Shown here: piece after piece, positions 33,490-41,539 of the stretch
Layout of the letters: the number at the start of each line of letters is the position of its first letter
How positions within the stretch are numbered: position 1 is the first letter of the stretch
Assembly (NCBI GenBank): GCA_900543085.1
Contig: UQQF01000001.1
Span: 124,001-188,000, forward strand
Source of the DNA: an uncultured Eubacteriales bacterium
GTDB taxonomy: Bacteria > Bacillota > Clostridia > Oscillospirales > Oscillospiraceae
DNA: 64,000 nt
Reading direction: 5' to 3'
Made by a program: the position numbers and the translations under genes
The notes under the pieces: generated by a model
What the model was told of the DNA's origin: nothing
The model's input: only the letters and a program-made list of their open reading frames with translations
Databases searched by the model: none

Positions 33490-33505
33490 GTGAAACATAC
33501 TTCAC
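33490..33505. promoter_or_regulatory. operator copy 3 of the XRE regulator
   Basis: GTGAAACATACTTCAC abuts copy 2 with no gap. The centres are 16 bases apart, about one and a half helical turns. Confidence 0.75.
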
Positions 33506-33523
33506 ATCAAAGGGCGTGGTGAG

Positions 33524-33742
33524 ATGAAAACCAAAGTCAGGGAACTGCGCGTGGAGCGCGCTATGACTCAGCAGCAACTGGCGGACATGGTGGGCGTCTC
33601 GTCGCGCACCATAATCTCTATCGAAAAAGGACAGTACAGCCCGTCGCTCATGCTCGCCTACCGCATGGCCAGGGTCTTTGGCGTAAGCGTAGAGGAGCTG
33701 TGCTGTCTTGAGGAGAATCTTAAAATGGAGGACGGACTGTGA
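33524..33742 (+). CDS. XRE-family helix-turn-helix regulator
   Basis: This 72-residue protein is a single Cro/C1-type domain: VRELRVERAMTQQQLADMVGVSSRTIISIEKGQYSPSLMLAYRMARVFG contains both helices of the motif, followed by a short acidic tail. It probably acts as a dimer on the three GTGAAG-N4-CTTCAC dyads in its own promoter region, so autoregulation is inferred. It overlaps the first membrane protein gene by 4 bases and is the first gene of a five-gene operon. Confidence 0.92.
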   Translation: MKTKVRELRVERAMTQQQLADMVGVSSRTIISIEKGQYSPSLMLAYRMARVFGVSVEELCCLEENLKMEDGL

Positions 33743-34143
33743 AAATCTATAAGAAGTGGTATTTTATCATCGGCTGTGCCATCGCACTGGGAAGTCTTTT
33801 CGGTTCTGTTTACCTGCTTGTGCGCGGCAGCGCGGGTCTGGGTCTGGCCACACTGATAGAGTTCTTCCTGTTCGGCGCGGCGCTGGTAGCCATCAGTATG
33901 TCGTATGAGTCAACGCGCGACATATATAACCAGCCCGACGAGCGCTCACAGTTAATACGCATGAAGGCCGGTCATTCAACTCTCTACGCCATAAGCATCG
34001 TCCTTAACGCAGCAGCGCTTCTTTCCGTTCATGTTTTTGAAGACGAGCCGGCAGGCTATATACGCGTGACTCTGTTCGGCGTGTTTGCGCTTATATGGCT
34101 CATGTATGCTATAATGCTCATCTGCTATGACAGGAAGACTTGA
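33739..34143 (+). CDS. small membrane protein with DER motif, copy A
   Basis: The 134-residue protein has two helices (about 10-30 and 33-55), a cytoplasmic or external loop with PDERSQLIRMKAG (Asp67), and two more helices (about 80-98 and 108-130). The next three genes encode proteins with the same DER(x)3-4I(x)1-3K/R loop, so the array arose by duplication. It resembles small Firmicutes DUF families of the DUF2178/DUF3796 kind, but I cannot assign one. Its start overlaps the XRE gene by 4 bases. Function unknown. Confidence 0.8.
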   Translation: MKIYKKWYFIIGCAIALGSLFGSVYLLVRGSAGLGLATLIEFFLFGAALVAISMSYESTRDIYNQPDERSQLIRMKAGHSTLYAISIVLNAAALLSVHVFEDEPAGYIRVTLFGVFALIWLMYAIMLICYDRKT

Positions 34144-34152
34144 GGCGGAGAT

Positions 34153-34563
34153 ATGAAAAGGATTAAAAGCTTTGCAGCGTTCGTCTGCGGTATCGTCCTT
34201 ATAGTATTCGGAGCCGCCTTGCTCCTGTGGCGGACATTTGGCATACAGGGCGCCTTGCGCACATTGTTCGGCGTCGAAATCATTATTACCGGCGTCTCGA
34301 TACTGCTCTACAGTTTGTCCTATGAAGGCACCAACAACGACCGCAAACACCCGCCGGACGAGCGCTCGGACGACATACGCATGAGGGCAAAGGCGTGGAG
34401 CTTTGATATTGTCACCTGGCTCATGATGATAATGCCGCCAATTCTGAATTTCTTCCTCGACACGCAAGCAGGTGCCATAGTGGCCGTGACGGCATACGGC
34501 ATACTGGCCGTCGGCACGCTGCTCAAGGCCGCGTTGCTCATCTTCTACGAGCGGAATATGTAA
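34153..34563 (+). CDS. small membrane protein with DER motif, copy B
   Basis: The 136-residue protein repeats the layout of copy A: two N-terminal helices, the central loop PDERSDDIRMRAK (Asp69), and two C-terminal helices ending in a short basic-acidic tail (FYERNM). It lies 9 bases after copy A with GGCGGAG before its ATG. The loop positions and the spacing of the helices are more alike than the helix sequences, as expected for old paralogues. Function unknown. Confidence 0.8.
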   Translation: MKRIKSFAAFVCGIVLIVFGAALLLWRTFGIQGALRTLFGVEIIITGVSILLYSLSYEGTNNDRKHPPDERSDDIRMRAKAWSFDIVTWLMMIMPPILNFFLDTQAGAIVAVTAYGILAVGTLLKAALLIFYERNM

Positions 34564-34574
34564 AGGGGCAAAAT

Positions 34575-35006
34575 ATGAAGCTATATAACAAAAAGGGCTT
34601 GATTTTCGGCCTGTTCTGGTCGGTTCTCGGCGTATCTGCGCTGGTTCTGGAATTTGTGAGGCCGAGCGGCAGCACGGCGGTATTTGTACGGGATATTCTG
34701 CTTTTCTCCCTGCTGATACTCTTTGGCGTGCGCCAGGTCGTGCGCGCGTTCTCGCAGCCGGCGGCGCGGGAGGACGCCATTGAGGAGCACGACGAGCGCA
34801 ACAAGCTGATAAAGCTAAAAACCGGCTCCACGATGTTCAAGGTGGCGGAAACCATTCTGTTCGTCTGGATCGTCGCGTCCATCGCCGCCTTTGCGCTCAC
34901 GCAGGACACGCTGTGGACAATGGCCGTGATCGTGTCAGGGTTCACGCTCGGCCTGCTGTTTATAATAGAGCTTTTCGTAAGTATCCACTATGAGCGCAAG
35001 GAGTGA
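34575..35006 (+). CDS. small membrane protein with DER motif, copy C
   Basis: The 143-residue protein has helices at about 8-27 and 38-57, a longer loop with EHDERNKLIKLKTG (Asp73), then helices at about 88-108 and 113-135, ending in HYERKE. It is the most divergent full-length copy. An AAAGGGG ribosome site lies before the ATG, 11 bases after copy B. It is part of the same XRE-controlled transcript. Confidence 0.8.
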   Translation: MKLYNKKGLIFGLFWSVLGVSALVLEFVRPSGSTAVFVRDILLFSLLILFGVRQVVRAFSQPAAREDAIEEHDERNKLIKLKTGSTMFKVAETILFVWIVASIAAFALTQDTLWTMAVIVSGFTLGLLFIIELFVSIHYERKE

Positions 35007-35015
35007 GGCGAGCCT

Positions 35016-35312
35016 ATGACCGAACCACCCAGGAAACGTCCGCTGAAGGACGAGCGGGACGAGATGATAGACCGCGACGCGAAGAACTGGTCTCTGGAGC
35101 TTGTGATATGTGCCACGCAGATCTTGACCGTGATCTGCGCGATCAAAGGCAACAGCGCCTGGAAGGGCAGTCTGTCCCTCCTGTTCTTCGGCGCGGGCAC
35201 GGGACTTATATACAAATACCGCATGTACAGGGAAAAGCCGTATCTGTACGTCGGCCTGGCCTGCCTTATCATAGGCGCGGCTCTGCTGATATGGTTCGCG
35301 GCGACAGGATGA
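35016..35312 (+). CDS. small membrane protein with DER motif, copy D (short)
   Basis: This 98-residue copy lacks the first two helices: the motif KDERDEMIDRDAKNW begins at residue 11, followed by helices at about 27-43, 51-66 and 74-95. It may be a truncated paralogue that kept the loop and C-terminal half, or a partner subunit. GAGGCGAG precedes the ATG, 9 bases after copy C. A strong terminator follows immediately and overlaps the stop codon. Confidence 0.8.
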   Translation: MTEPPRKRPLKDERDEMIDRDAKNWSLELVICATQILTVICAIKGNSAWKGSLSLLFFGAGTGLIYKYRMYREKPYLYVGLACLIIGAALLIWFAATG

Positions 35313-35350
35313 GCGGACGGGAGGTATGCGCCTCCCGTCCGCTTTAATTA
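35312..35350 (+). terminator. intrinsic terminator of the DER operon
   Basis: A 13-bp perfect stem (AGCGGACGGGAGG / CCTCCCGTCCGCT) with a six-base loop is followed by TTAATTATT. Confidence 0.88.
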
Positions 35351-35438
35351 TTGAGATTATGGGAAGTATATTTCCTTGCATACGAAGGATACTGCCCTTA
35401 CGCTGAGGACATCTTTTGACGGGGAGTGAGTGTTAAAG

Positions 35439-35585
35439 ATGTTTTTAGACAATCTCTCCGCGCGCGTACTGCGCATCATTGACGAAAACGACTATTCATA
35501 CGAGACCGCCGCCGAGCTTTGCGACATGAGCACGAGACATTTTGGCAATATAGTGCGTCTGATTACGCCGCGTGAGCGCAAATAA
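35439..35585 (+). CDS. 48-residue putative helix-turn-helix protein
   Basis: A short frame from an ATG at 35439 encodes a protein that is almost only a recognition motif: ARVLRIIDENDYSYETAAEL followed by CDMSTRHFGNIVR looks like one AraC-like or Cro-like helix pair. GGGGAG lies upstream, at a rather long 12 bases. The distal half of typical relatives (a second helix bundle) is missing, so it may be a remnant or a genuine mini-regulator. It lies alone between the DER operon terminator and the two-component genes. Confidence 0.5.
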   Translation: MFLDNLSARVLRIIDENDYSYETAAELCDMSTRHFGNIVRLITPRERK

Positions 35586-35657
35586 TAAACCGCAAATAAA
35601 TCCTGTCTCCACAGTAAATTCACAATTGCGTGTTATACTCCGGCACGGTGATTTGCT

Positions 35658-36326
35658 GTGAAGAACATACTCATTGTGGAAGACGAGCCGGATATTCAGG
35701 AACTGCTCGCAGCCTATCTGCGCGAGGCGGGCTATCAGACGGAGCCGGCCGGCGACGGCGTCTCGGCTCTTGCTCTGTTCCAGTCCAAGAGCTTCGACCT
35801 CGTCCTGCTGGACGTGATGCTGCCCAAAATAGATGGGTTCGGAGTCTGCGAGCTGATACGCAGGCAGTCTCAGGTACCCATCTTGATGCTCACAGCGCTC
35901 GACGGCGAGGAGCAGCAGCTCAGGGGCTTCGGCCTGGACATAGACGACTACGTGACCAAGCCCTTCTCGATGCCCGTCCTGCTCGAAAAGATACGTGTGA
36001 TTCTCCGCCGCAGCTCCGGCAATGAAGGCGTGCAACGCCTGAAATACCGCGACCTGGAGATAGACCCGGACACCCGCGAGGTCACTCAGGGCGGACGGGC
36101 GCTGGAGCTGACGGCGCGCGAATTTGAGCTGCTGCGCACGTTCATCGCCTCGCCCGGCCGGGTTTTCACCCGGGAAATGCTGCTTGCAAAGCTCTGGGGC
36201 TACGACTTCTACGGCGACGAGCGCGTGGTGGACAGTCACATCAAGAATCTGCGGCACAAGCTCGAGCGCGATTACATCGAGACTGTGAGAGGGGTAGGCT
36301 ACCGTGTTGCTAAGGAAACTTGCTGA
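35658..36326 (+). CDS. OmpR/PhoB-family response regulator
   Basis: The 222-residue protein has a receiver domain with the acidic pair in VEDEPD, the phospho-acceptor Asp52 in LLDVMLP, the conserved Thr in MLTALD and Lys in VTKPF. A C-terminal winged helix (ELTAREFELLRTFIASPG to LRHKLERDYIETVRGVGYRV) follows. Translation starts at a GTG. It overlaps the histidine kinase gene by 23 bases, so they form a pair. The target is unknown; nearby candidates are the ABC genes from 38493. Confidence 0.95.
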   Translation: MKNILIVEDEPDIQELLAAYLREAGYQTEPAGDGVSALALFQSKSFDLVLLDVMLPKIDGFGVCELIRRQSQVPILMLTALDGEEQQLRGFGLDIDDYVTKPFSMPVLLEKIRVILRRSSGNEGVQRLKYRDLEIDPDTREVTQGGRALELTAREFELLRTFIASPGRVFTREMLLAKLWGYDFYGDERVVDSHIKNLRHKLERDYIETVRGVGYRVAKETC

Positions 36327-37797
36327 AAACCTCACGGCTCGTGTATTCTTCATCACTCTGCTCATACTGTTGGGAGCCGTCGCCGTCACGTTCGGCCTGG
36401 TGTCGTGGGCGACGCCGGTAACATACACCGCGGTAGTAAACGACGATCTTGCGCGCCAGGTCGACGAGCTGGTGGAAAAGCTGTCCGAAACGGCCTTGGA
36501 TGAGAGCGGCGCGCTGCTGGACGAGTTCATACGCACCACCGGCTCGGACGCGGTGCTCATGGACTCCGCCGGGAACGTGGTGGACACCGGCTCAATGCTG
36601 GCGATTTCGCCTTTGTATGAGAACGAATCCACATCGGTGACCGTATCCGACGGCAACGACGGCACGTCAGCCAACGGCGCAAGCTTTTCCTGGGCTTCAG
36701 AGGGCAGCGGCGGCAGCGCCGTTACCGTCATGATGTCCGAACAAAGCACCATAGCCACGGAAGTGAAGTTCTCCGGAAGCGGCGAGCAGTATTCGCTCTA
36801 CGTCTCGCCGCGCATACAGGCCGAAAACCTGGCCGTGCGCGCGCTTGCCCAGATGGCGCCGTGGCTGCTGCTGGCGCTGCTTATCTTCTCGCTGCTGTGC
36901 GCGCTGGTCTACTCCAGGTACATCACCAGACCCGTAGTCCGTCTCAGCGGAATTGCCGAGCGCATGGCCGAGCTGGACTTCAACTGGGAGTGCGGCGAGC
37001 GGCGCAAAGACGAAATAGGCGCGCTCGGACGCAGCCTGAACCAGATGTCGCACCGGCTTTCCACCGCGCTCACGGAGCTTGAGAACGCCAACCATGCGCT
37101 GCGCGGCGAAATGAAGCAGGAGCGGGAGATGGAGCGGCAGCGCATGGCCTTCTTCTCCGCCGCATCTCACGAGCTGAAAACCCCAGTCACCATACTTGAA
37201 GGCCAGCTTGCCGGTATGCTCGACGGCGTCGGCGTCTACCGCGACAGGGACAAGTACCTGCTTCGCTCGTTGCAGGTCACAAGGCGCATGGAAAACCTCA
37301 TACAGGAGATGCTATCCATCTCGCGCATGGAATCAGCGACCGCCGTAACATGTGAAACCGTTGATCTCTCCGCCCTCACGGAGCGACGCATCAGCATAGA
37401 CGGCGCGCTGTTTGAGCAGCGCGGCCAGCGCGTCGTGTCCGAGCTGGAGCCGGATGTTCGCGTCACGGGCGATGCCCGGCTGCTGGACAAGGCCATCGGG
37501 AATCTGCTGTCCAACGCGTCTCTCTACTCGCCGGAGGGCGCGGAGCTGCGCGTCCGCTGCGCCGTTATTCAGGGGAGTCCGACACTTGCGGTGGAAAACA
37601 CCGAGGCGCACATTCAGGAGGATGCGCTGCCGCATCTCTTTGAGGCTTTCTACCGGGCGGAAGGCTCACGCAGCCGCAGCACCGGAGGCAGCGGTCTGGG
37701 ACTTTACCTGGTGCGCATGATACTCGACCGTCACAACGCAAGCTGCAAAATAGAGAACACCTCCGACGGCGTCCTCGCCACCGTGACGTTCAACTAG
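36304..37797 (+). CDS. sensor histidine kinase
   Basis: The 497-residue membrane kinase has a first helix at about 14-36, an extracytoplasmic sensor of roughly 140 residues with low-complexity Ser/Gly/Asp segments, a second helix near 182-205, a HAMP linker, and the phospho-acceptor His289 in FFSAASHELKTPVT. The ATPase boxes are NLLSNASLYS and GGSGLGLYLV. The TTG start overlaps the response regulator gene. The N-box has AS where HNA/VKY residues are more usual but looks functional. The stimulus is unknown. Confidence 0.93.
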   Translation: MLLRKLAENLTARVFFITLLILLGAVAVTFGLVSWATPVTYTAVVNDDLARQVDELVEKLSETALDESGALLDEFIRTTGSDAVLMDSAGNVVDTGSMLAISPLYENESTSVTVSDGNDGTSANGASFSWASEGSGGSAVTVMMSEQSTIATEVKFSGSGEQYSLYVSPRIQAENLAVRALAQMAPWLLLALLIFSLLCALVYSRYITRPVVRLSGIAERMAELDFNWECGERRKDEIGALGRSLNQMSHRLSTALTELENANHALRGEMKQEREMERQRMAFFSAASHELKTPVTILEGQLAGMLDGVGVYRDRDKYLLRSLQVTRRMENLIQEMLSISRMESATAVTCETVDLSALTERRISIDGALFEQRGQRVVSELEPDVRVTGDARLLDKAIGNLLSNASLYSPEGAELRVRCAVIQGSPTLAVENTEAHIQEDALPHLFEAFYRAEGSRSRSTGGSGLGLYLVRMILDRHNASCKIENTSDGVLATVTFN

Positions 37798-37822
37798 GAA
37801 AGCGCCGAGCTTTAACGAAGCT

Positions 37823-37855
37823 CAACACGCCGTTGCCACAGGCAACGGCGTGTTG
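37823..37855. terminator. 15-bp perfect hairpin without T-tract
   Basis: CAACACGCCGTTGCC / GGCAACGGCGTGTTG with a three-base loop follows the kinase gene. The lack of a T-run makes termination uncertain; it may be a stability element. Confidence 0.5.
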
Positions 37856-37856
37856 C

Positions 37857-37885
37857 TTGCTGAGCGCCGGAGCAGATGTTACAAT
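37857..37885 (+). promoter_or_regulatory. promoter of the zinc-ribbon XRE regulator
   Basis: TTGCTG and TACAAT are separated by 17 bases. Confidence 0.5.
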
Positions 37886-37906
37886 TGCACCGGAGGTGCG
37901 TGAAAA

Positions 37907-38368
37907 ATGGAAACCAAGGATTCAATAAAGCAGCTGCGCCGACAGCTCAACATGTCGCAGAAGGAGTTTGCCGCCGCCCTTTCGGTCACCAGGCAGGCCG
38001 TCTCACGCTGGGAGTGCGGCGAGGTCGTACCCAGCACGGACACGCTTAAACTCATATCCGACACATTCGGCGTCCCGGTGGACTACCTTCTGGGCATGGA
38101 GACGCCCCTGTGCCAGAGCTGCGGAGCAGCGCTCACGCGCGAGCGCGATCGGGGCACGGAGTCCGACGGCAGCCTCTCCGCGGACTACTGCGCGTTTTGC
38201 TATCAAAACGGCAGGTTCACGCAGGACTTGACCATTGAAGAAATCATCGAGCATAACTTGGCCGGTTTGGAGTCCTGGAACCGCGAAAACGGCCTGAAGC
38301 TCTCCATCGAGGAAGCGCGCGGTCAGCTGCGCGAGTTTCTCCCCACCCTGAAGCGCTGGAGGGAGTAA
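37907..38368 (+). CDS. XRE regulator with putative zinc-ribbon domain
   Basis: The 153-residue protein has an N-terminal Cro/C1 domain (KQLRRQLNMSQKEFAAALSVTRQAVSRWECGEVVPS) and, from about residue 66, a zinc-ribbon-like module with CQSCG and CAFCYQNG. The C-terminal 50 residues are helical (DLTIEEIIEHNLAGLESW). The zinc-ribbon type is common in Clostridia and probably senses an effector. CGGAGG precedes the ATG. The ABC genes follow 124 bases later and could be its target. Confidence 0.88.
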   Translation: METKDSIKQLRRQLNMSQKEFAAALSVTRQAVSRWECGEVVPSTDTLKLISDTFGVPVDYLLGMETPLCQSCGAALTRERDRGTESDGSLSADYCAFCYQNGRFTQDLTIEEIIEHNLAGLESWNRENGLKLSIEEARGQLREFLPTLKRWRE

Positions 38369-38492
38369 ACCGGTGTAACCGATGTCTCGTGAGCTGAGCT
38401 GAATCTTCACACAAACACCACACTAACTACAAAGGCGCTACACATGGAGCCGGTATTCTTCGTACAGTCCCAATAGAAAGGATACCGACACT

Positions 38493-39353
38493 ATGGACAT
38501 CAAAATTCAAAAGGTCAGCATGACATACCCTAACGGCAAGCAGGCGCTGAAAGACCTCAGCTTAGATCTGCGCGCGCCGAGCCTGGTCGGACTGCTCGGT
38601 CCCAACGGCGCGGGCAAGTCCACGCTCATGAAGCTGCTTGTGGCCGCGCTTATGCCGACGTCCGGCACAATCAAGGTCGACGGACAGCCGCTGTCAAAAT
38701 CGGACAAACACCTAAAGTCCCAGCTTGGGTATCTCCCGCAGGACTTCGGCCTTTTTGACGAGCTGACCGTGGCGCAGTTCCTCGACTACATGGCCGCGCT
38801 GAAAGGCATCCGCGAGCCCAAAGAGGTCATCGGTGAGACGATACGCAAGGTCAACCTCGGGGAGAAGGCAAAGTCCAAAATACGCACTCTCTCCGGAGGA
38901 CAGCGCCAGCGCGTCGGCATAGCGCAGGCGCTGCTGGGCGACCCTCCGTTTCTCATATTTGACGAGCCTACGGTCGGACTTGACCCGGAGGAGCGGATAC
39001 ACTTTCGCAACCTGTTCTCGCAGACGGCGCAGAACAGGCTGGTACTGCTCTCCACGCATATCATTGAGGACGTGCAGTCGGTGTGCGACCGCATCGTGGT
39101 CATAAACCACGGGAGGATCCTTTTCACGGGCACGCCGGAGAAGCTGATACAGGCTGCGTCCGGGCACGTAGGCACCTTCTACGAGAGCGAATCCGAGCAG
39201 GAGAAGGGCTTGCACATCACAGCCCGTGTGAACACCGGCAAGGGCGTGCGCTGCCGCGCCGTAGCGGATGAGCTGCCGTCCTACGTAAAGCCCGAGGAGC
39301 CTTCGCTTGAGGACGCGTACCTCTACCTCATATCCCGGGAGGCTGCGCAATGA
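38493..39353 (+). CDS. ABC transporter ATP-binding protein
   Basis: The 286-residue ATPase has Walker A GPNGAGKST, Q-loop YLPQDFGLFDELT, the signature LSGGQRQR, Walker B FLIFDEPTVGLDP and the switch histidine in STHII. A C-terminal extension of about 60 residues is typical of ABC-2 exporters. AAAGG lies upstream of its ATG. It overlaps the permease-peptidase gene by 4 bases and so powers that complex. The 123-base gap before it shows no clear promoter. Confidence 0.94.
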   Translation: MDIKIQKVSMTYPNGKQALKDLSLDLRAPSLVGLLGPNGAGKSTLMKLLVAALMPTSGTIKVDGQPLSKSDKHLKSQLGYLPQDFGLFDELTVAQFLDYMAALKGIREPKEVIGETIRKVNLGEKAKSKIRTLSGGQRQRVGIAQALLGDPPFLIFDEPTVGLDPEERIHFRNLFSQTAQNRLVLLSTHIIEDVQSVCDRIVVINHGRILFTGTPEKLIQAASGHVGTFYESESEQEKGLHITARVNTGKGVRCRAVADELPSYVKPEEPSLEDAYLYLISREAAQ

Positions 39354-41539
39354 GGACTCTGAAACTGTTCCCGCTGGAGCTTGGGCGGCTGCTGCGAAGC
39401 CGTCTCACCTGGCTGATCGTGCTTCTGAGCGTGGTCTCTCCCGCGCTGGGTCTGGTTCTGTATAAGCCCGCCACGGCCGGCACGATGCTGTCCATGTACC
39501 TTGCAAACCCGGCGCTCACCGGCGGCGTGGCCGGAGGCATACTCTTCGGGCTGCTCACGGTGTTCGAGCTGGACAGGGCAAACCGCAGCCGCGTGGACAT
39601 CCTGATTGACGCCGTCGTCTCTCCGCTCAGCACGGCTCTTGTGCGGCTGTGCTCTCTGGCAGTGACCGCGCTCCTGACGCTTGGAATCACTATGCTCGTC
39701 TGGCTGCCGATAAGCCGGGTGCTGATAGGCTCGGTCTTTGACGGACTGGACTACTTCCTGGCCTATTTGCTTTTCATGGGTCCGGCCATGCCGCTGGGCA
39801 TACTCGCGGCGGCGTCGGCATATCAGTTCACGCGCCGAACCGACCTCTCCATCGTGCTTTTCGCGGCGCTGGCCGCGCTGAGTTTGACAGTCTGGGCGGA
39901 AAACTGGCAGCTCTGCTGGCTCAACCCCTGCGTGTGGGCGCTCTCGGACGACTTCTCCAACTTCCGTATTTTCCGCTCCGTGGCGTGGATGCGTCTCACC
40001 TGGCTGGCGGCGCTGGCCGGAGTTTGGACGCTCTCCTGGCTCTGCATCCGGCAGTACGGAAAGGGGATTTTCGGCTCGCTTGCGCGCAGTGCAAAACGCA
40101 TATACCGCCCGGCGATAGCCGCGCTGCTGCTCGTCGGCTCGGTGGCCGCATACGCAGAGCAGCCCATAGTCGACAACAGCAATCCTGACGAGACCGTTAT
40201 GAGCTTCTACGAGCTGGAATATCTCGACGGAGTGGTCTGCACCTCCCGAGAGGTCGACGTCCGGCCGGACACCTCCGCCGGAACCCTGTCCGGCACGGCT
40301 ACGTTCCGCTTTGACAACACTTCGGGCAAGGCGCAGGACGCGGCCTTCGGCGTGAAGCCCGGCTATGACATACTCTCCGTGCGTGCAAACGGCGAGGACG
40401 TACCGTACACCGTCAGCGACTATCAGGAGTACAACGAGTCTCTGCTGGAGGTGACGCTCCCCGCAGGCGGGGAAATAGAGCTGGTAATAGAATACGGCGG
40501 CTATCCCCGTGAGAACAGAAACACCGCCACGATCCAGGGCAGCACGGAGATAAGCAGCGAGTACATCTGCCTCGAGAACGCCGCGCTCTCCCCCAGGCTC
40601 ATGAACGTCATGCCGGACGAGAACATGTACCCCACGACCGTGGAAATCACCGTGCCCGGGCACATGACCGTCGTGCCCTTCAACTCCAGCGAGGCGGAAA
40701 AAGTCTCCGAAAACGGCGACGGCACCGCCACCTGGCGCTATGAGTACAACGGCGCCGGCGGCATACTCTACGCCGGAGACTATGTCTGCGAGGAAATCGA
40801 GGCCGGAGGTATAACGATAGAGTTCTACTACGGCCGCAAGCACCAGTCCGTCATGGAGGCAGCAGGAGCGACCGACGCCGTCAAGGCCGTCGTGGACTAC
40901 TGCACCGAGCATTACGGTTCGCTGTCCTTCGGCACGGGCGGCACGCTCAAGCTCATACAGAGCCGTGTTTCCGGCGGCGGTTACGCCTCCAACGGCGCGA
41001 GCCTGCTGGACGAGGCGGATTTCACAGCCGAAAACCTTGGAAACGACAGCAAAGGCGCCGCGACGGGCGAGGTCATGATCCACGAGCTGGTGCACCAGTG
41101 GTGGGGTCTGGCCAACATGTTTGACACCTCTGACTCGGGCAGTCCGTGGTCTGCCGAGGGTCTGACCGTCTACACCACCTACCGCATAGTCAAAGAGCTT
41201 TACGGCGAGGATTACGCCCGCGAGCACTATGTGGAGCAGTGGCAAAGCACTGTGGACGACTACTATCTTAACTTCTACGTCAGGAATCCGGACTACCTAG
41301 CCTCCCTGCCCGAGGCGGAGCAGCTTGAAATCTCCAACAGTCTCGACTATGTGCGTCAGTACTGCGAGATGCCGCTTAAAATCCTGAAGGCCGAGCAGCT
41401 CGCCGGCGGTGAGGACGCCATGGACGAAATACTCAGCACGCTCTTTAACCGCGAGCTGGATCCCATGTACCCTTACCTGACATATCAGGAATTCCTGGAC
41501 GCCTGCGATTTGACTGAGGAGGATTTGAACCTTGCGTAA
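39350..41539 (+). CDS. ABC-2 permease fused to an M1-type metallopeptidase domain
   Basis: Residues about 1-255 are six hydrophobic helices of an ABC-2 permease. After a last helix (about 250-268) comes an extracytoplasmic part with the beta-sandwich and thermolysin-like domains of M1 aminopeptidases. The zinc site is HELVHQWW (His578, Glu579, His582), and the third ligand is probably Glu603 in SAEGLT, two residues later than usual. The exopeptidase GAMEN box is not recognisable (a GYASNGAS segment takes its place). So the peptidase may act differently or as a binding module. It overlaps both neighbours, forming a three-gene exporter. Confidence 0.85.
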   Translation: MRTLKLFPLELGRLLRSRLTWLIVLLSVVSPALGLVLYKPATAGTMLSMYLANPALTGGVAGGILFGLLTVFELDRANRSRVDILIDAVVSPLSTALVRLCSLAVTALLTLGITMLVWLPISRVLIGSVFDGLDYFLAYLLFMGPAMPLGILAAASAYQFTRRTDLSIVLFAALAALSLTVWAENWQLCWLNPCVWALSDDFSNFRIFRSVAWMRLTWLAALAGVWTLSWLCIRQYGKGIFGSLARSAKRIYRPAIAALLLVGSVAAYAEQPIVDNSNPDETVMSFYELEYLDGVVCTSREVDVRPDTSAGTLSGTATFRFDNTSGKAQDAAFGVKPGYDILSVRANGEDVPYTVSDYQEYNESLLEVTLPAGGEIELVIEYGGYPRENRNTATIQGSTEISSEYICLENAALSPRLMNVMPDENMYPTTVEITVPGHMTVVPFNSSEAEKVSENGDGTATWRYEYNGAGGILYAGDYVCEEIEAGGITIEFYYGRKHQSVMEAAGATDAVKAVVDYCTEHYGSLSFGTGGTLKLIQSRVSGGGYASNGASLLDEADFTAENLGNDSKGAATGEVMIHELVHQWWGLANMFDTSDSGSPWSAEGLTVYTTYRIVKELYGEDYAREHYVEQWQSTVDDYYLNFYVRNPDYLASLPEAEQLEISNSLDYVRQYCEMPLKILKAEQLAGGEDAMDEILSTLFNRELDPMYPYLTYQEFLDACDLTEEDLNLA

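Noticed and set aside
39323..41245. 640-codon open frame opposite the permease-peptidase gene
   Set aside because: The true frame carries HELVH and membrane helices; the antisense one shows only low-complexity composition.
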